Counted from the first letter of the stretch, positions 31,155 to 41,250 are shown. The stretch is DNA of 64,000 nt from Paraburkholderia acidicola (GCF_002362315.1 NZ_MTZV01000004.1:1674001-1738000), one strand, 5' to 3'. Notes: a model not told the origin generated them from the sequence alone. Translations and numbers: made by a program.

Positions 31155-32417
31155 ATGAGCGTCGTTCCGTCTTCTTCCCCTTCACCCGTTCCCGCTGCTA
31201 CCGTGCGGCGCGGCCACGCCGGCCGTGCGCTGCTCGCCGCGGTGCTCGGCTACGCGATGGACGGCTTCGATCTGCTGATCCTCGGCTTCATGCTGCCGGT
31301 CATCGCCGCCGATCTGCATCTGTCGTCGGCCCAGGCCGGCTCGCTCGTGACGTGGACGCTGATCGGCGCCGTAGCGGGCGGTCTGATCTTCGGCGTGTTG
31401 AGCGATTACTTCGGCCGGGTGCGGATGCTGACGTGGACGATCCTGATCTTCGCGGTGTTCACCGGGTTGTGCGCGCTCGCGCAGGGCTATGCGGATCTGT
31501 TGCTCTACCGGACGATCGCGGGCATCGGGCTCGGTGGCGAGTTTGGTATCGGCATGACGCTCGTCGCCGAAGCGTGGCCGGCCGAGCGGCGGGCGCGGGT
31601 GTCGTCGTATGTCGGGCTCGGCTGGCAGCTCGGCGTGCTGGCCGCTGCGTTGCTGACGCCCCTGCTGCTGCCGCTGATCGGTTGGCGCGGCATGTTCGCC
31701 GTCGGTCTGCTGCCGGCTGTCGTGTCGTTCGTCGTGCGACGGCGCGTCGAAGAGCCTGCGCTTTTCACCGAACGCGCTGCGCACCGCCGCAGCACTATTG
31801 GCAACGTACGCCGCCCGCTACCGCTCAAAAGCCTGATCGCCGACCGGCGCAGCACTTGCGCAAGCATCGGCATCGCGATCCTCTGCTCGGTGCAAAACTT
31901 CGGCTACTACGGGCTGATGATCTGGCTGCCGAGCTATCTGTCGAAAACCTTCGGCTATTCGCTGACGAAATCCGGTCTATGGACCGCGGCAACGGTCGTC
32001 GGAATGGGCGCGGGCATCTGGCTGTTCGGCATCGCAGCCGACCGGTTTGGTCGCAAGCCGACGTTTCTCGTTTATCAGGCCGGCGCCATCGTCATGGTGT
32101 TCGTCTATGCGCAACTCACTACGCCGTTTGCGCTGCTGGTGGGCGGCGCGATCATGGGCGTGTTCGTCAACGGAATGATCGGTGGATACGGTGCGCTGAT
32201 TTCCGAGCTGTATCCCACCGAGGCGCGCGCTACCGCGCAGAACGTGTTGTTCAACATCGGTCGCGCGGTCGGCGGTTTTGGGCCGGTGGCGGTCGGCGCC
32301 CTCGCGGCGCGCTTTTCGTTCGGTGTCGCACTTGGCATGCTGGCGTCGATCTATGCGCTGGACATACTGGCGACGCTGTTTCTGATTCCCGAGCGGCGGG
32401 GCACTGCTCTGGAGTAG
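31155..32417 (+). CDS. MFS transporter, aromatic-acid/organic-acid symporter type
   Basis: The 420-residue inner-membrane protein has about twelve membrane segments and MFS loop motifs GVLSDYFGRVRML (after TM2) and GIAADRFGRKPTFL (after TM8). GYAMDGFDLLILGFMLP in TM1 contains the DGFD motif of the aromatic acid:H+ symporters and related organic-acid carriers. RTIAGIGLGGEFGIG in TM4 is also typical. The substrate is unknown, though neighbouring aromatic catabolism makes an aromatic acid plausible. The start at 31155 has AAGGTG 10 nt upstream; the frame upstream of it is not membrane-like. Confidence 0.87.
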   Translation: MSVVPSSSPSPVPAATVRRGHAGRALLAAVLGYAMDGFDLLILGFMLPVIAADLHLSSAQAGSLVTWTLIGAVAGGLIFGVLSDYFGRVRMLTWTILIFAVFTGLCALAQGYADLLLYRTIAGIGLGGEFGIGMTLVAEAWPAERRARVSSYVGLGWQLGVLAAALLTPLLLPLIGWRGMFAVGLLPAVVSFVVRRRVEEPALFTERAAHRRSTIGNVRRPLPLKSLIADRRSTCASIGIAILCSVQNFGYYGLMIWLPSYLSKTFGYSLTKSGLWTAATVVGMGAGIWLFGIAADRFGRKPTFLVYQAGAIVMVFVYAQLTTPFALLVGGAIMGVFVNGMIGGYGALISELYPTEARATAQNVLFNIGRAVGGFGPVAVGALAARFSFGVALGMLASIYALDILATLFLIPERRGTALE

Positions 32418-32685
32418 GCCCGCCAACCCGCCGCCGCAAGATGATCGGCGCCCTTTGCGCAGCCGCCTATCCGTTATAGCCCCAGGCGCCGCGACACGCC
32501 TGCGGTGTACACTAACCGACCCGCATCTCCCTGCGTCATCTGCCTCCCGCCGAAGTTCAATGCCGCGCCCAACCGGCGCACGCTCGAACCGCCGCACAGT
32601 CGACTACCCCTTCGATACTTGCAAGCGACCAGGCACTCATGACGCGATGCGCCGGACCCAATTTCTCTCGCCTCGCAGGCCAAAA

Positions 32686-34971
32686 ATGGACGAACAACTG
32701 AAGCTAAGCGCTCTCGCGTATCACCAGAATCCGAAACCCGGCAAGATCTCGGTCACGCCGACCAAGCCGCTGTCGAACCAGCTCGATCTGTCGCTCGCGT
32801 ATTCGCCGGGCGTGGCCGCCGCGTGTATGGCGATCTACGAAGAACCGCTCGACGCGCAGAAGTACACCTCGCGCGGCAACCTCGTCGGTGTGGTGACGAA
32901 CGGCACCGCGGTGCTTGGCCTCGGCAACATCGGACCGCTCGCGGCGAAACCGGTGATGGAAGGCAAAGGGTGTCTCTTCAAGAAGTTCGCGGGCATCGAC
33001 GTGTTCGATATCGAACTGGCCGAGACCGACCCGGACAAGCTCGTCGATGCGATCGCGATGCTCGAACCGACGCTCGGCGGTATCAACCTTGAGGACATCA
33101 AGGCGCCGGAGTGCTTCTACATCGAGAAGAAGCTGCGCGAGCGCATGAAGATTCCGGTGTTTCACGACGATCAGCACGGTACTGCGATCATCGCGTCGGC
33201 GGCGATTCTCAATGGTCTGAAGGTGGTCGGCAAGAAGCTCGACGAAGTGAAGCTGGTCTGTTCGGGCGCAGGTGCTGCGGCGATTGCGTGTCTGGACCTG
33301 CTGGTGCACCTCGGGCTGTCGAAGAAGAACGTACTCGTCGCCGATTCCAAGGGCGTGATCTACGAAGGACGCGGCAATCTCGATCCGTCGAAGGAGCGTT
33401 ATGCGGCGAATACCGATGCGCGCACACTGGCCGACGCGATTCGCGGTGCCGATGTGTTCCTTGGCTGTTCGAGCGCTGGTGTGCTGAAGCCGGAAATGGT
33501 CGTGGAGATGGGCACGCGCCCGCTGATCCTCGCGCTTGCCAACCCCGAGCCGGAAATCCGCCCGGAAGATGCGAAGAAGGTGCGCCCGGACGCGATCATC
33601 GCGACAGGCCGTTCGGACTATCCGAACCAGGTCAACAACGTGCTGTGCTTTCCGTTTATTTTCCGCGGCGCGCTCGATGTCGGCGCGACGACGATCACGG
33701 AAGAAATGAAGCTCGCCTGCGTGCGCGCGATCGCGGAACTCGCCGAAGAAACCGATCAGGGCGACGAAGTCGCGAAGGCGTATGAAGGGCACTCGCTGGA
33801 ATTTGGCCCGGACTACCTGATTCCGAAGCCATTCGATCCGCGCCTGATCATCAAGATCGCGCCCGCCGTTGCGCAAGCCGCAATGGATTCGGGTGTGGCG
33901 ACGCGGCCGATCAAGGACATGGATGCGTACCGCGAGGAACTCGGCACGACCGTGTACCGCACGGGCATGGTGATGCGTCCTGTGTTCGCCGCGGCGAAGT
34001 CGGAGCCGGCGCGCATCGTGTTCGCGGAAGGCGAGGACGAACGCGTGCTGCGCGCGGCGCAGTTCGTGCTGCTCGAGAAGATCGCGAAACCGATCATCAT
34101 CGGCCGGCCGGCGGTGATCGAGATGCGACTGCAGAAGATGGGCTCGAAGCTCAAGTGCGGCGAGGACTTCGAGATCGTCAATCCGGAAGACGACCCGCGC
34201 TTCCAGAAATGCTGGCAGGCCTATCACGAGATCGGCGCACGCGAGGGTGTGACGCCGGAACTCGCGAAGGCCGCGATGCGCAAGTCCAACACGCTGATCG
34301 GCGCGATCCTCGTGCGTCTCGGCGACGCGGACGGCATGATCTGCGGGATGATCGACAACTATCACAGCCACCTGAAGTTCGTCGAACAGGTACTCGGCAA
34401 GGCGGAGAACGTCCAGAACTTCGCCGCGATGAATCTGCTGATGTTGCCGGGCCGCAATCTGTTTATCTGCGATACGTATGTCAACGAAGTGCCGACTGCC
34501 GAGCAGCTCGCCGACATGACGATCCTCGCCGCGCGTGAAATCGAGAAGTTCGGCATTACGCCGAAGGTCGCGCTGCTGTCAAACTCGAACTTTGGCAGCA
34601 TTCCGTCGGCTTCGTCGCAGCGCATGGCGGCGGCGCGCAAGCTGATCGCGGAACGCGCACCGACGCTCGAGATCGACGGTGAAATGCACGGCGATGCGGC
34701 GTTGTCGGAGGCAGTCCGCAAGGCGGCGTTCCCGGGCTCGACGCTGACCGGCGAAGCAAACCTGCTGATCATGCCGAACGTCGAAGCAGCGAACATCACG
34801 TACAACCTGCTGAAGATGATCGGTGGCGACGGTGTGACGGTTGGTCCGTTCCTGTTGGGCGCGGAAAAGCCGGTGCATATCCTGACGCCGGCTGCGACCG
34901 TGCGCCGGATCATCAACATGACGGCGGTTGCGTCGGCCAACGCGAACGTGCAGCGGGCGGCGGTGAAGTAA
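32686..34971 (+). CDS. maeB: NADP-dependent malic enzyme, MaeB type with phosphotransacetylase-like domain
   Basis: The 761-residue protein decarboxylates malate to pyruvate, producing NADPH. Residues 1 to about 430 are the malic enzyme (SLAYSPGVAAAC, HDDQHGTAI metal site, GAGAAAIACLD NADP loop). Residues from about 435 resemble phosphate acetyltransferase (FAEGEDERVLRAAQ, LSNSNFGS), the regulatory domain that senses acetyl-CoA in MaeB enzymes. The reading frame continues upstream to 32455, but the conserved N-terminus begins at MDEQLKL. It is convergent with the indolepyruvate oxidoreductase gene and shares a terminator with it. Confidence 0.94.
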   Translation: MDEQLKLSALAYHQNPKPGKISVTPTKPLSNQLDLSLAYSPGVAAACMAIYEEPLDAQKYTSRGNLVGVVTNGTAVLGLGNIGPLAAKPVMEGKGCLFKKFAGIDVFDIELAETDPDKLVDAIAMLEPTLGGINLEDIKAPECFYIEKKLRERMKIPVFHDDQHGTAIIASAAILNGLKVVGKKLDEVKLVCSGAGAAAIACLDLLVHLGLSKKNVLVADSKGVIYEGRGNLDPSKERYAANTDARTLADAIRGADVFLGCSSAGVLKPEMVVEMGTRPLILALANPEPEIRPEDAKKVRPDAIIATGRSDYPNQVNNVLCFPFIFRGALDVGATTITEEMKLACVRAIAELAEETDQGDEVAKAYEGHSLEFGPDYLIPKPFDPRLIIKIAPAVAQAAMDSGVATRPIKDMDAYREELGTTVYRTGMVMRPVFAAAKSEPARIVFAEGEDERVLRAAQFVLLEKIAKPIIIGRPAVIEMRLQKMGSKLKCGEDFEIVNPEDDPRFQKCWQAYHEIGAREGVTPELAKAAMRKSNTLIGAILVRLGDADGMICGMIDNYHSHLKFVEQVLGKAENVQNFAAMNLLMLPGRNLFICDTYVNEVPTAEQLADMTILAAREIEKFGITPKVALLSNSNFGSIPSASSQRMAAARKLIAERAPTLEIDGEMHGDAALSEAVRKAAFPGSTLTGEANLLIMPNVEAANITYNLLKMIGGDGVTVGPFLLGAEKPVHILTPAATVRRIINMTAVASANANVQRAAVK

Positions 34972-35029
34972 TCGCTAGTTAGTACACGTTGTACGTCCAG
35001 CTCAAAAGGCCGGACGCGTAGCAAAAGAA

Positions 35030-35063
35030 AAGGGCGCTACGTCGGCTTCGACGTAGCGCCCTT
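35030..35063. terminator. Bidirectional terminator between maeB and the indolepyruvate oxidoreductase gene
   Basis: AAGGGCGCTACGTCG pairs with CGACGTAGCGCCCTT (15 bp) around a 4-nt loop. On the minus strand the stem runs into TTTTCTTTT, a good U-tract; on the plus strand TTGTTC follows. Confidence 0.85.
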
Positions 35064-35097
35064 GTTCATGCACGGTCCTTACCGGACCGCTGCCGGT

Positions 35098-38000
35098 TTA
35101 AGCGACGTGCCGCTCGCCAGTCCCTTCCGGCGCCCGCCACTTCGCAAGCAACGCGGTCCACTTCGTCCGCACGCCCTTCAGGTTGTTTTCCTTCACGTGA
35201 CCATAGCCGCGAATGCCGTCCGGCAGGCTGGCGAGTTCGATGGCAAGAGCACGCTTCTGCGGGCTCAAACTACCGGCCAGCTCGCGAACCAGCGCTTCAT
35301 ACTCGCCGATCAACGCACGCTCGGTACGACGCTCTTCGGTCTTGCCGAATACATCGAGGCCGGTGCCGCGCAGGAACTTGAGCTTCGCGAGCACGCGCAT
35401 CGCGCTGAACACCCACGGACCGTACTGCTTCTTCACGAGATGCCCGTGCGAATCCTTCTTCGAGAACGCCGGCGGCGCGAGATACAGCTTGAGCTTCCAG
35501 TCGCCTTCGAAGTTTGCCTTCAGCTTCTCGACGAATGCCGGGTCGGCATACAGACGCGCGACTTCGTACTCGTCCTTGTAGGCCATCAGCTTGTGCAGAT
35601 TCTTCGCGACGGCTTCGGTGAGCGGCAACTGGCTGTCCATAGAATCGAGCGACGTTTCCGCTGCGCGTACCTCATCGACGAGCTTGCGATAGCGCGCCGC
35701 ATACGCGTCGTTCTGGTAAGCGGTCAGATACTGCACGCGCTTGTCGATCAGCGTGTCGAGTGCCTTCGGCGTATGCAGCGAGATGATCTTGCTGCTTGCC
35801 GTATCCGTGGCTTCTTCGCTGCGGCCCTGCAGGTTCGCGAGCTTGCTCACGCCGGCAGGGTCGTGGGCGGTGCGGCGACCCCATTCGAATGCTGCGCGGT
35901 TCTTGTCGACCTGCACGGCGTTCAGTTCGATCGCGCGGATCAGCGATTCGTGCGTGAGCGGAATCCAGCCGCGCTGCCACGCGTAACCGAGCATGAACGG
36001 GTTCGTGTAGATCGCGTCGCCGAGCAGCGCGAGCGCGAAGCGGTTCGCGTCGACAGCCGACACACCGTCGTCGCCCGCACCGGCGCGCACGTCGGCTTCG
36101 GCGCTAGCGCCCGGGAAACGCCAGTTCGGGTTCTTGATGAACTCGGCGGTCGGTGTGGCCGCGCTGTTCAACACGACGCGTGTGCGTCCACCCTGCATCC
36201 GCGACACGCATTCGTCGCTGGCGGTGACGATCGCATCGCAGCCGATCACGAGGCTCGCTTCACCCATCGCGATACGCGTGGCGTGGATGTCGGCGGGCTG
36301 GTTCGCGATCTGCACGTGGCTCATCACGGCACCGCCCTTCTGGGCGAGGCCGGTAACGTCGAGTACCGTCACACCCTTGTTCTCGAGGTGCGCAGCCATG
36401 CCCAGCAGCGCACCGATCGTGACAACCCCCGTACCACCGACGCCCGTGATCAGCACGCCGTACGGACGACCGATTGCCGGCACTTGCGGATCCGGCACGG
36501 GCGCCAACGTATCGCTGGCGATGCCGCCGGCAGCTTTCGGCTTACGCAACTGACCACCTTCGACCGAAACAAAGCTCGGGCAAAAGCCCTTCAGGCACGA
36601 GAAGTCCTTGTTGCAGGTGGACTGGTTGATCTGGCGTTTCGTGCCGTACTCGGTTTCGAGCGGCTCGACCGACAGGCAGTTCGACTGCACCGAGCAATCG
36701 CCACAGCCTTCACAGACCGCCTCGTTGATCACGACACGCTTCGCCGGATCGGGGTACGCATTGCGTTTGCGGCGGCGGCGTTTTTCAGTCGCGCAGGTCT
36801 GGTCGTAGATCAGGATCGTCGTGCCGGCGATTTCACGCAGCTCGCGCTGCACGTCATCGAGCTGATCGCGATGATGGATCGTCACGCCCGCGGCGAGCTG
36901 CTGCATCGCGCCCTGGTACTTCTGCGGTTCGTCGGTGACGATCACGATTTTCGTCGCGCCTTCGGCGGCGAGCTGCAACGTGATCTGCGGCACGGTCAGC
37001 GTGCCGTCAACCGGCTGGCCGCCGGTCATCGCGACCGCATCGTTGTACAGAATCTTGTACGTGATGTTCGCCTTCGACGCGATCGCCGCGCGAATCGCGA
37101 GCAGACCCGAGTGGAAGTACGTGCCGTCGCCGAGATTCGCGAACACGTGCTTGTCGTTCGTGAACGGCGCCTGGCCGGTCCACGCGACGCCTTCGCCGCC
37201 CATCTGGCTGAAGGTCGTCGTGCTGCGATCCATCCACACGGTCATGTAGTGACAACCGATGCCGGCCATCGCACGCGAGCCTTCCGGCACGGCGGTCGAC
37301 GTGTTGTGCGGGCAACCGGAACAGAACCACGGTTTGCGCTCGACTTCGACGCGTGGCCGGGCGAGCGCTTTTTCCTTCGCTTCGATCACGGCAATGCGCG
37401 TCGCGATGCGTGCGCGCACGTCCGACGGCAGGTCGAACTTGTCGAGCCGCGTCGCGATCGCTTTCGCGATGATCGCCGGCGACAGTTCATAGTGCGCGGG
37501 CAGCAACCACTTGCCCATCGGTACCGACCATTCGCCGCCGGCGCCGTCTTTCTCGTCGAACTTGCCGTACACGCGCGGCCGTTGTGTGTCGGGCCAGTTG
37601 TACAGCTCTTCCTTGATCGCGTATTCGAGAATCTGGCGCTTTTCCTCGATCACGAGAATTTCGTCGAGGCCGCGAGCGAACGCTTGCGCGCCTTGCGCTT
37701 CGAGCGGCCAGACGCAGCCGACCTTATAGAGCCGGATGCCGATGCGCGCGCAGGTTTCGTCGTCGAGACCGAGGTCAGTCAGCGCCTGGCGTACATCCAG
37801 ATACGCCTTGCCGGCGGTCATGATGCCGAAGCGCGCGTGCGGCGAATCGATCTCGACGCGATCGAGTTTGTTCGCACGGACGTACGCGAGCGCCGCGTAC
37901 CACTTGTAGTCGAGCAGACGCGCTTCCTGCACGAGCGGCGGATCGGGCCAGCGGATGTTGAGGCCGCCGTCGGGCATGGCGAAATCGGACGGCAGGATGA

Positions 38001-38703
38001 TCTGCGTGCGGTGCGGATCGATATCGACCGAAGCCGACGATTCGACCACGTCGGTCACGCACTTCATCGCGGCCCAGAGGCCGGAGTAACGGCTCATCGC
38101 CCAGCCGTGCAGGCCGAAGTCGAGATATTCCTGCACGTTCGACGGGAACAGCACCGGCAGGCCGCATGCCTTGAACATGTGCTCCGACTGGTGCGCGAGC
38201 GTCGAGGATTTCGCGGCATGATCGTCGCCGGCGAGCACGAGGACACCGCCGTGCTTCGCCGAACCCGCCGAGTTGCCGTGCTTGAACACGTCGCCGGAAC
38301 GGTCCACACCGGGACCCTTGCCGTACCACATCGAGAACACGCCGTCGTAGCGTGCGCTGGGATAGAGATTGACCTGCTGCGAACCCCACACGGCGGTAGC
38401 GGCGAGGTCTTCATTGACGCCGGGCTGGAATACGACCTGGTGTGCGGCCAGATGCTGCTTGGCTTTCCACAACGACAGATCGAGGCCGCCGAGCGGAGAC
38501 CCGCGGTAGCCGGAAATGAACCCTGCTGTATTGAGTCCGGCGGCTTTGTCGCGTTCCTGTTGCAGCATCGGCAGACGGACCAGCGCCTGGATGCCGCTCA
38601 TATACGCGCGGCCGCGTTCGAGGGTGTATTTGTCGTCGAGCGTGACGGAAGATAGCGCAGCTTCGAGCGATGCTCGCTGATCTGCGTCTAGCGGGGCATT
38701 CAT
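35098..38703 (-). CDS. Indolepyruvate:ferredoxin oxidoreductase, fused IorAB-type
   Basis: The 1201-residue protein combines in one chain what archaea encode as IorA and IorB. It oxidatively decarboxylates aryl pyruvates to aryl-acetyl-CoA. Seen are a GFISGYRGSPLGGLD N-terminal block, CSGCPHN at 461-467, a TPP-binding GDGTYFHSG at 525-533, a ferredoxin-like CEGCGDC at 664-670 followed by further cysteines, and a gamma-type domain with GVLITGVGGTGVVT at about 745. The ATG at 38703 has GGAGGAG upstream; the frame 92 codons further up is not conserved-looking. Its product phenylacetyl-CoA would feed directly into the paa pathway in this window. Confidence 0.93.
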   Translation of the reverse strand: MNAPLDADQRASLEAALSSVTLDDKYTLERGRAYMSGIQALVRLPMLQQERDKAAGLNTAGFISGYRGSPLGGLDLSLWKAKQHLAAHQVVFQPGVNEDLAATAVWGSQQVNLYPSARYDGVFSMWYGKGPGVDRSGDVFKHGNSAGSAKHGGVLVLAGDDHAAKSSTLAHQSEHMFKACGLPVLFPSNVQEYLDFGLHGWAMSRYSGLWAAMKCVTDVVESSASVDIDPHRTQIILPSDFAMPDGGLNIRWPDPPLVQEARLLDYKWYAALAYVRANKLDRVEIDSPHARFGIMTAGKAYLDVRQALTDLGLDDETCARIGIRLYKVGCVWPLEAQGAQAFARGLDEILVIEEKRQILEYAIKEELYNWPDTQRPRVYGKFDEKDGAGGEWSVPMGKWLLPAHYELSPAIIAKAIATRLDKFDLPSDVRARIATRIAVIEAKEKALARPRVEVERKPWFCSGCPHNTSTAVPEGSRAMAGIGCHYMTVWMDRSTTTFSQMGGEGVAWTGQAPFTNDKHVFANLGDGTYFHSGLLAIRAAIASKANITYKILYNDAVAMTGGQPVDGTLTVPQITLQLAAEGATKIVIVTDEPQKYQGAMQQLAAGVTIHHRDQLDDVQRELREIAGTTILIYDQTCATEKRRRRKRNAYPDPAKRVVINEAVCEGCGDCSVQSNCLSVEPLETEYGTKRQINQSTCNKDFSCLKGFCPSFVSVEGGQLRKPKAAGGIASDTLAPVPDPQVPAIGRPYGVLITGVGGTGVVTIGALLGMAAHLENKGVTVLDVTGLAQKGGAVMSHVQIANQPADIHATRIAMGEASLVIGCDAIVTASDECVSRMQGGRTRVVLNSAATPTAEFIKNPNWRFPGASAEADVRAGAGDDGVSAVDANRFALALLGDAIYTNPFMLGYAWQRGWIPLTHESLIRAIELNAVQVDKNRAAFEWGRRTAHDPAGVSKLANLQGRSEEATDTASSKIISLHTPKALDTLIDKRVQYLTAYQNDAYAARYRKLVDEVRAAETSLDSMDSQLPLTEAVAKNLHKLMAYKDEYEVARLYADPAFVEKLKANFEGDWKLKLYLAPPAFSKKDSHGHLVKKQYGPWVFSAMRVLAKLKFLRGTGLDVFGKTEERRTERALIGEYEALVRELAGSLSPQKRALAIELASLPDGIRGYGHVKENNLKGVRTKWTALLAKWRAPEGTGERHVA

Positions 38704-39086
38704 TATGTGTACTCCTCCACCCAGTTTGGGATCGCCAAAACAAAATTGCAGGGCCTCGACATCTTGTGAATGCTCTGGCCGGGGCCGACATATTGCCGAC
38801 TTTCCGGCGATGGTAGCACTGGTAGAAACCCGCCGCATTGCAGGCAAAAATGCGGCGCTGCGGCATCGATTTCTACCGTCGATTGTTGTGACTTTATTGC
38901 GACCTATTGCGCCCGTATGACACGCAATGTGTCGAGATGAATCTTGCTGTAACAGCCTGTAAAACCACCGGCGATTCATGAACCAGACTTGAAATGCCGG
39001 TCTAATACCCCACCTGTAGCCACTGCGCAGGACCCGCCATACGTTGCGGGGGCCTGCCGGGACAGGCAGTTGATAAAGGAGTACGC
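38704..39086. other. Divergent intergenic interval
   Basis: No gene is supported in these 383 bases between the indolepyruvate oxidoreductase gene and a small exported protein. The overlapping minus-strand frames are continuations of the long frame upstream of the true start. Promoters for both flanking genes must lie here; I could not pick convincing hexamers. Confidence 0.4.
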
Positions 39087-39284
39087 ATGAACAAACGACA
39101 CATCCAGACCTTCCTGACGGTCTCGGCCGCTTTTTTTGCCATCAGCGCGCCGCTACGTTCGAATGCCACGGAAAGTGCATCTGCTGGAACGCTCGCTCAT
39201 ACGACGCATGTTGTCCCCTGTCTGGGCAGCATGGACCGCTCGTGTGCCGGCGTCACTGTCGACCACGACGGCCAGCAAAAGTGA
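39087..39284 (+). CDS. Small exported protein, unknown
   Basis: This 65-residue protein opens with a signal peptide-like segment (MNKRHIQTFLTVSAAFFAIS) and leaves a mature peptide of about 40 residues with two cysteines (VVPCLGSMDRSCAG), which could form a disulfide in the periplasm. AAAGGAG lies 6 nt before the ATG. Two hairpins follow the stop, the second an intrinsic terminator. No family recognised. Confidence 0.6.
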   Translation: MNKRHIQTFLTVSAAFFAISAPLRSNATESASAGTLAHTTHVVPCLGSMDRSCAGVTVDHDGQQK

Positions 39285-39319
39285 AGTAGCGCGCAAGCGC
39301 TGCATCGTCCCATTTTCTA

Positions 39320-39384
39320 GCTGAAGCCTTCGCGGCTTCAGCACTCAGTCAAAAAGCGAAGATCAATCGATCTTCGCTTTTTTT
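39320..39384. terminator. Hairpin pair with bidirectional terminator
   Basis: GCTGAAGCC pairs with GGCTTCAGC (39320-39342). Then AAAAAGCGAAGATC pairs with GATCTTCGCTTTTT around AATC (39351-39382), followed by more T residues to 39384; the A-run on the other side gives a T-run on the minus strand. It serves the small exported gene and the convergent hpd gene. Confidence 0.88.
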
Positions 39385-39396
39385 ATGCGCAACGCT

Positions 39397-40494
39397 TTAC
39401 GTGTTGTCCTTCACGACGCCGCGCCGGATCTGATCGAGTTCGATCGATTCGAAGAGCGCCTTGAAGTTGCCTTCACCGAAGCCCTGATTGCCCTTGCGCT
39501 GGATGATCTCGAAGAAGATCGGGCCGATCTGGTTTTCCGTGAAGATCTGCAGCAGCAGGTCTTCGCGAGCACCGTCGATCAGGATCTTGCGCTTGCGCAG
39601 TTCGTCGAGCGGCTCGCCGTGGTTCGGCACGCGCCGGTCGACCAGTTCGTAATACGTGTCGATCGTGTCGAGCAGCGCGATGTTCGAGGCGCGCAGCCCG
39701 TCGACGGTGCGGCAGATGTCGTCGCTACCGAGCGCAATGTGCTGGATGCCTTCGCCGTGATACGCGTCGAGGTATTCCTGAATCTGTCCGGACGTTTCCG
39801 AACCCTCTTCGTTGATCGGAATCCGGATCTTGCCGCACGGCGAAGTCATCGCCTTCGACTTCACACCGGTCACCTTGCCTTCGATATCGAAGTAACGCAC
39901 TTCGCGGAAATTGAACAGCCGTTCGTAGAACTCCGCCCATTCCTGCATGCGGCCGCGATGCACGTTGTGCGTCAGGTGATCGATGTAGGTGAGGCCGTTG
40001 CCCGCGGGGTTCGGGTTCGCGCCGGGAATCGGTTCGAAGTCGACGTCGTAGATGCCGATGTCGCCGATGCTGTTCGGTTGTGCGCCGTTCTTGCCGCGCC
40101 AGCGGTCGACAAAATAGATCAGCGAGTCGCCGATGCCCTTGATCGCCGGAATGTTTAGTTCCATCGGGCCGGTCTTGTTGTCGAAGCCCCATGCGCCGAG
40201 ATCGAGTGCGTGCCGGTAGGCCTTCGCCGCGTCCTGTACGCGAAACGCGATCGCGCAGATCGACGGACCGTGCAGCCGCGCGAAGCGCTGCGCGAACGAA
40301 TCCGGTTCGGCATTCACGATGAAGTTGATTTCGCCCTGGCGATACAGCGTCACGTCCTTGTGACGATGCCGCGCGATCGCGGTGAAGCCCATCTGCTCGA
40401 ACAGCTTGCCGAGCGCTTTGGGATCGGGTGCGGTGTATTCGATGAACTCGAAGCCGTCGGTGCCGACGGGGTTGTCCCAGGTTGAAACCTGCAT
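39397..40494 (-). CDS. hpd: 4-hydroxyphenylpyruvate dioxygenase
   Basis: The 365-residue Fe(II) enzyme converts 4-hydroxyphenylpyruvate to homogentisate in tyrosine degradation. The metal ligands are H173 (YIDHLTHNV), H252 (GIQHIALGSDD) and E329 (IFFEIIQRKG), and the C-terminal closing helix GFGEGNFKALFESIE is intact. GGAGA precedes the ATG at 40494 by 6 nt, while the longer frame to 40539 lacks such a site. The divergent Lrp-family gene 143 bp away is the likely regulator, a common arrangement for hpd. Confidence 0.96.
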   Translation of the reverse strand: MQVSTWDNPVGTDGFEFIEYTAPDPKALGKLFEQMGFTAIARHRHKDVTLYRQGEINFIVNAEPDSFAQRFARLHGPSICAIAFRVQDAAKAYRHALDLGAWGFDNKTGPMELNIPAIKGIGDSLIYFVDRWRGKNGAQPNSIGDIGIYDVDFEPIPGANPNPAGNGLTYIDHLTHNVHRGRMQEWAEFYERLFNFREVRYFDIEGKVTGVKSKAMTSPCGKIRIPINEEGSETSGQIQEYLDAYHGEGIQHIALGSDDICRTVDGLRASNIALLDTIDTYYELVDRRVPNHGEPLDELRKRKILIDGAREDLLLQIFTENQIGPIFFEIIQRKGNQGFGEGNFKALFESIELDQIRRGVVKDNT

Positions 40495-40637
40495 GTCTGT
40501 CTCCTCTGTCCGGGCGCGTTCTGCGATGGAATGACGCAAGTGTAAGTCGCCAGATAGGGAGAAAGCTTGCGAACTTAAGTGGAGATCGCTAGGCTTGCGC
40601 TATTTAATAGCTTCGATTGGATAATTGGAGGCAGAAA

Positions 40638-41159
40638 ATGGCGGGTGTCGAGATAGATGCAATCGACCGGCGGATTCTTGCCATCCTGCAGGAGAACGGG
40701 CGGCTGTCGAACCAGGACATCGCGGAGCGCATCAATCTGTCGCCTAGCCCATGTCTACGGCGCATTCGTCGGCTTGAAGAGAGCGGGGTGATCCGCGGCT
40801 ACGTTGCCTTGCTCGATCCGCAGCGGCTCGGACTGGCGCTGCTCGCGTACGTCGATGTGCGGCTGGAAAAGCGCGGCGGACCGGCCGTGAGCGTGCGCAG
40901 CGACGGCAGCACGTCGAGGCGTCCCGGCGCGACGCACGCGGAGCTGTTTCGCGCGGCCGTGCAGGCGTGGCCCGAAGTGGTGGCGTGCCATGCCATGACC
41001 GGCGACATGGATTACATGCTGCGGGTCCATGTCGAAGATATGGCCCACTTCTCGCGCTTCATGCAGGACCAGTTGCTGCATCATCCGTCGGTGATCGACG
41101 TCAAGACCAGTTTTTCGCTCGATACGATCAAGGAAACGACGGCACTGCCGATTCTCTAG
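40638..41159 (+). CDS. Lrp/AsnC-family transcriptional regulator
   Basis: The 173-residue regulator has an N-terminal helix-turn-helix (IDAIDRRILAILQENGRLSNQDIAERINLSPSP in two pieces at residues 7-40) and a C-terminal RAM effector-binding domain. An insert of about 20 residues (from GGPAVSVRSDG) after the first RAM strand makes it longer than E. coli Lrp. GGAGG lies 8 nt before the ATG at 40638, which is preferred over 40617. It is divergent from hpd and probably responds to an aromatic amino acid or its keto acid. Confidence 0.9.
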   Translation: MAGVEIDAIDRRILAILQENGRLSNQDIAERINLSPSPCLRRIRRLEESGVIRGYVALLDPQRLGLALLAYVDVRLEKRGGPAVSVRSDGSTSRRPGATHAELFRAAVQAWPEVVACHAMTGDMDYMLRVHVEDMAHFSRFMQDQLLHHPSVIDVKTSFSLDTIKETTALPIL

Positions 41160-41204
41160 ACTTGTGTGTGGTGCACCGGCTTCGTGCGACGGCAGCGCGG
41201 ACGT

Positions 41205-41232
41205 AAAAAAAGCGGCCGAAGCCGCCTTTTTT
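41205..41232. terminator. Bidirectional intrinsic terminator
   Basis: GCGGC and GCCGC pair around CGAA, flanked by seven A residues on the left and six T residues on the right, which pair to lengthen the stem and give a U-tract in both directions. It lies between the convergent Lrp-type and acetyltransferase genes. Confidence 0.82.
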
Positions 41233-41250
41233 AGCCAGTAGAGCCGCGCT

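Noticed and set aside
32455..32685. 77-residue N-terminal extension of MaeB
   Set aside because: The extension has no similarity to malic enzymes, and the conserved N-terminus starts at 32686.
35062..38655. Plus-strand frame of 1197 residues
   Set aside because: Antisense to the indolepyruvate oxidoreductase, which has clear motifs; the plus frame is rich in His/Arg/Ala with no recognisable domain.
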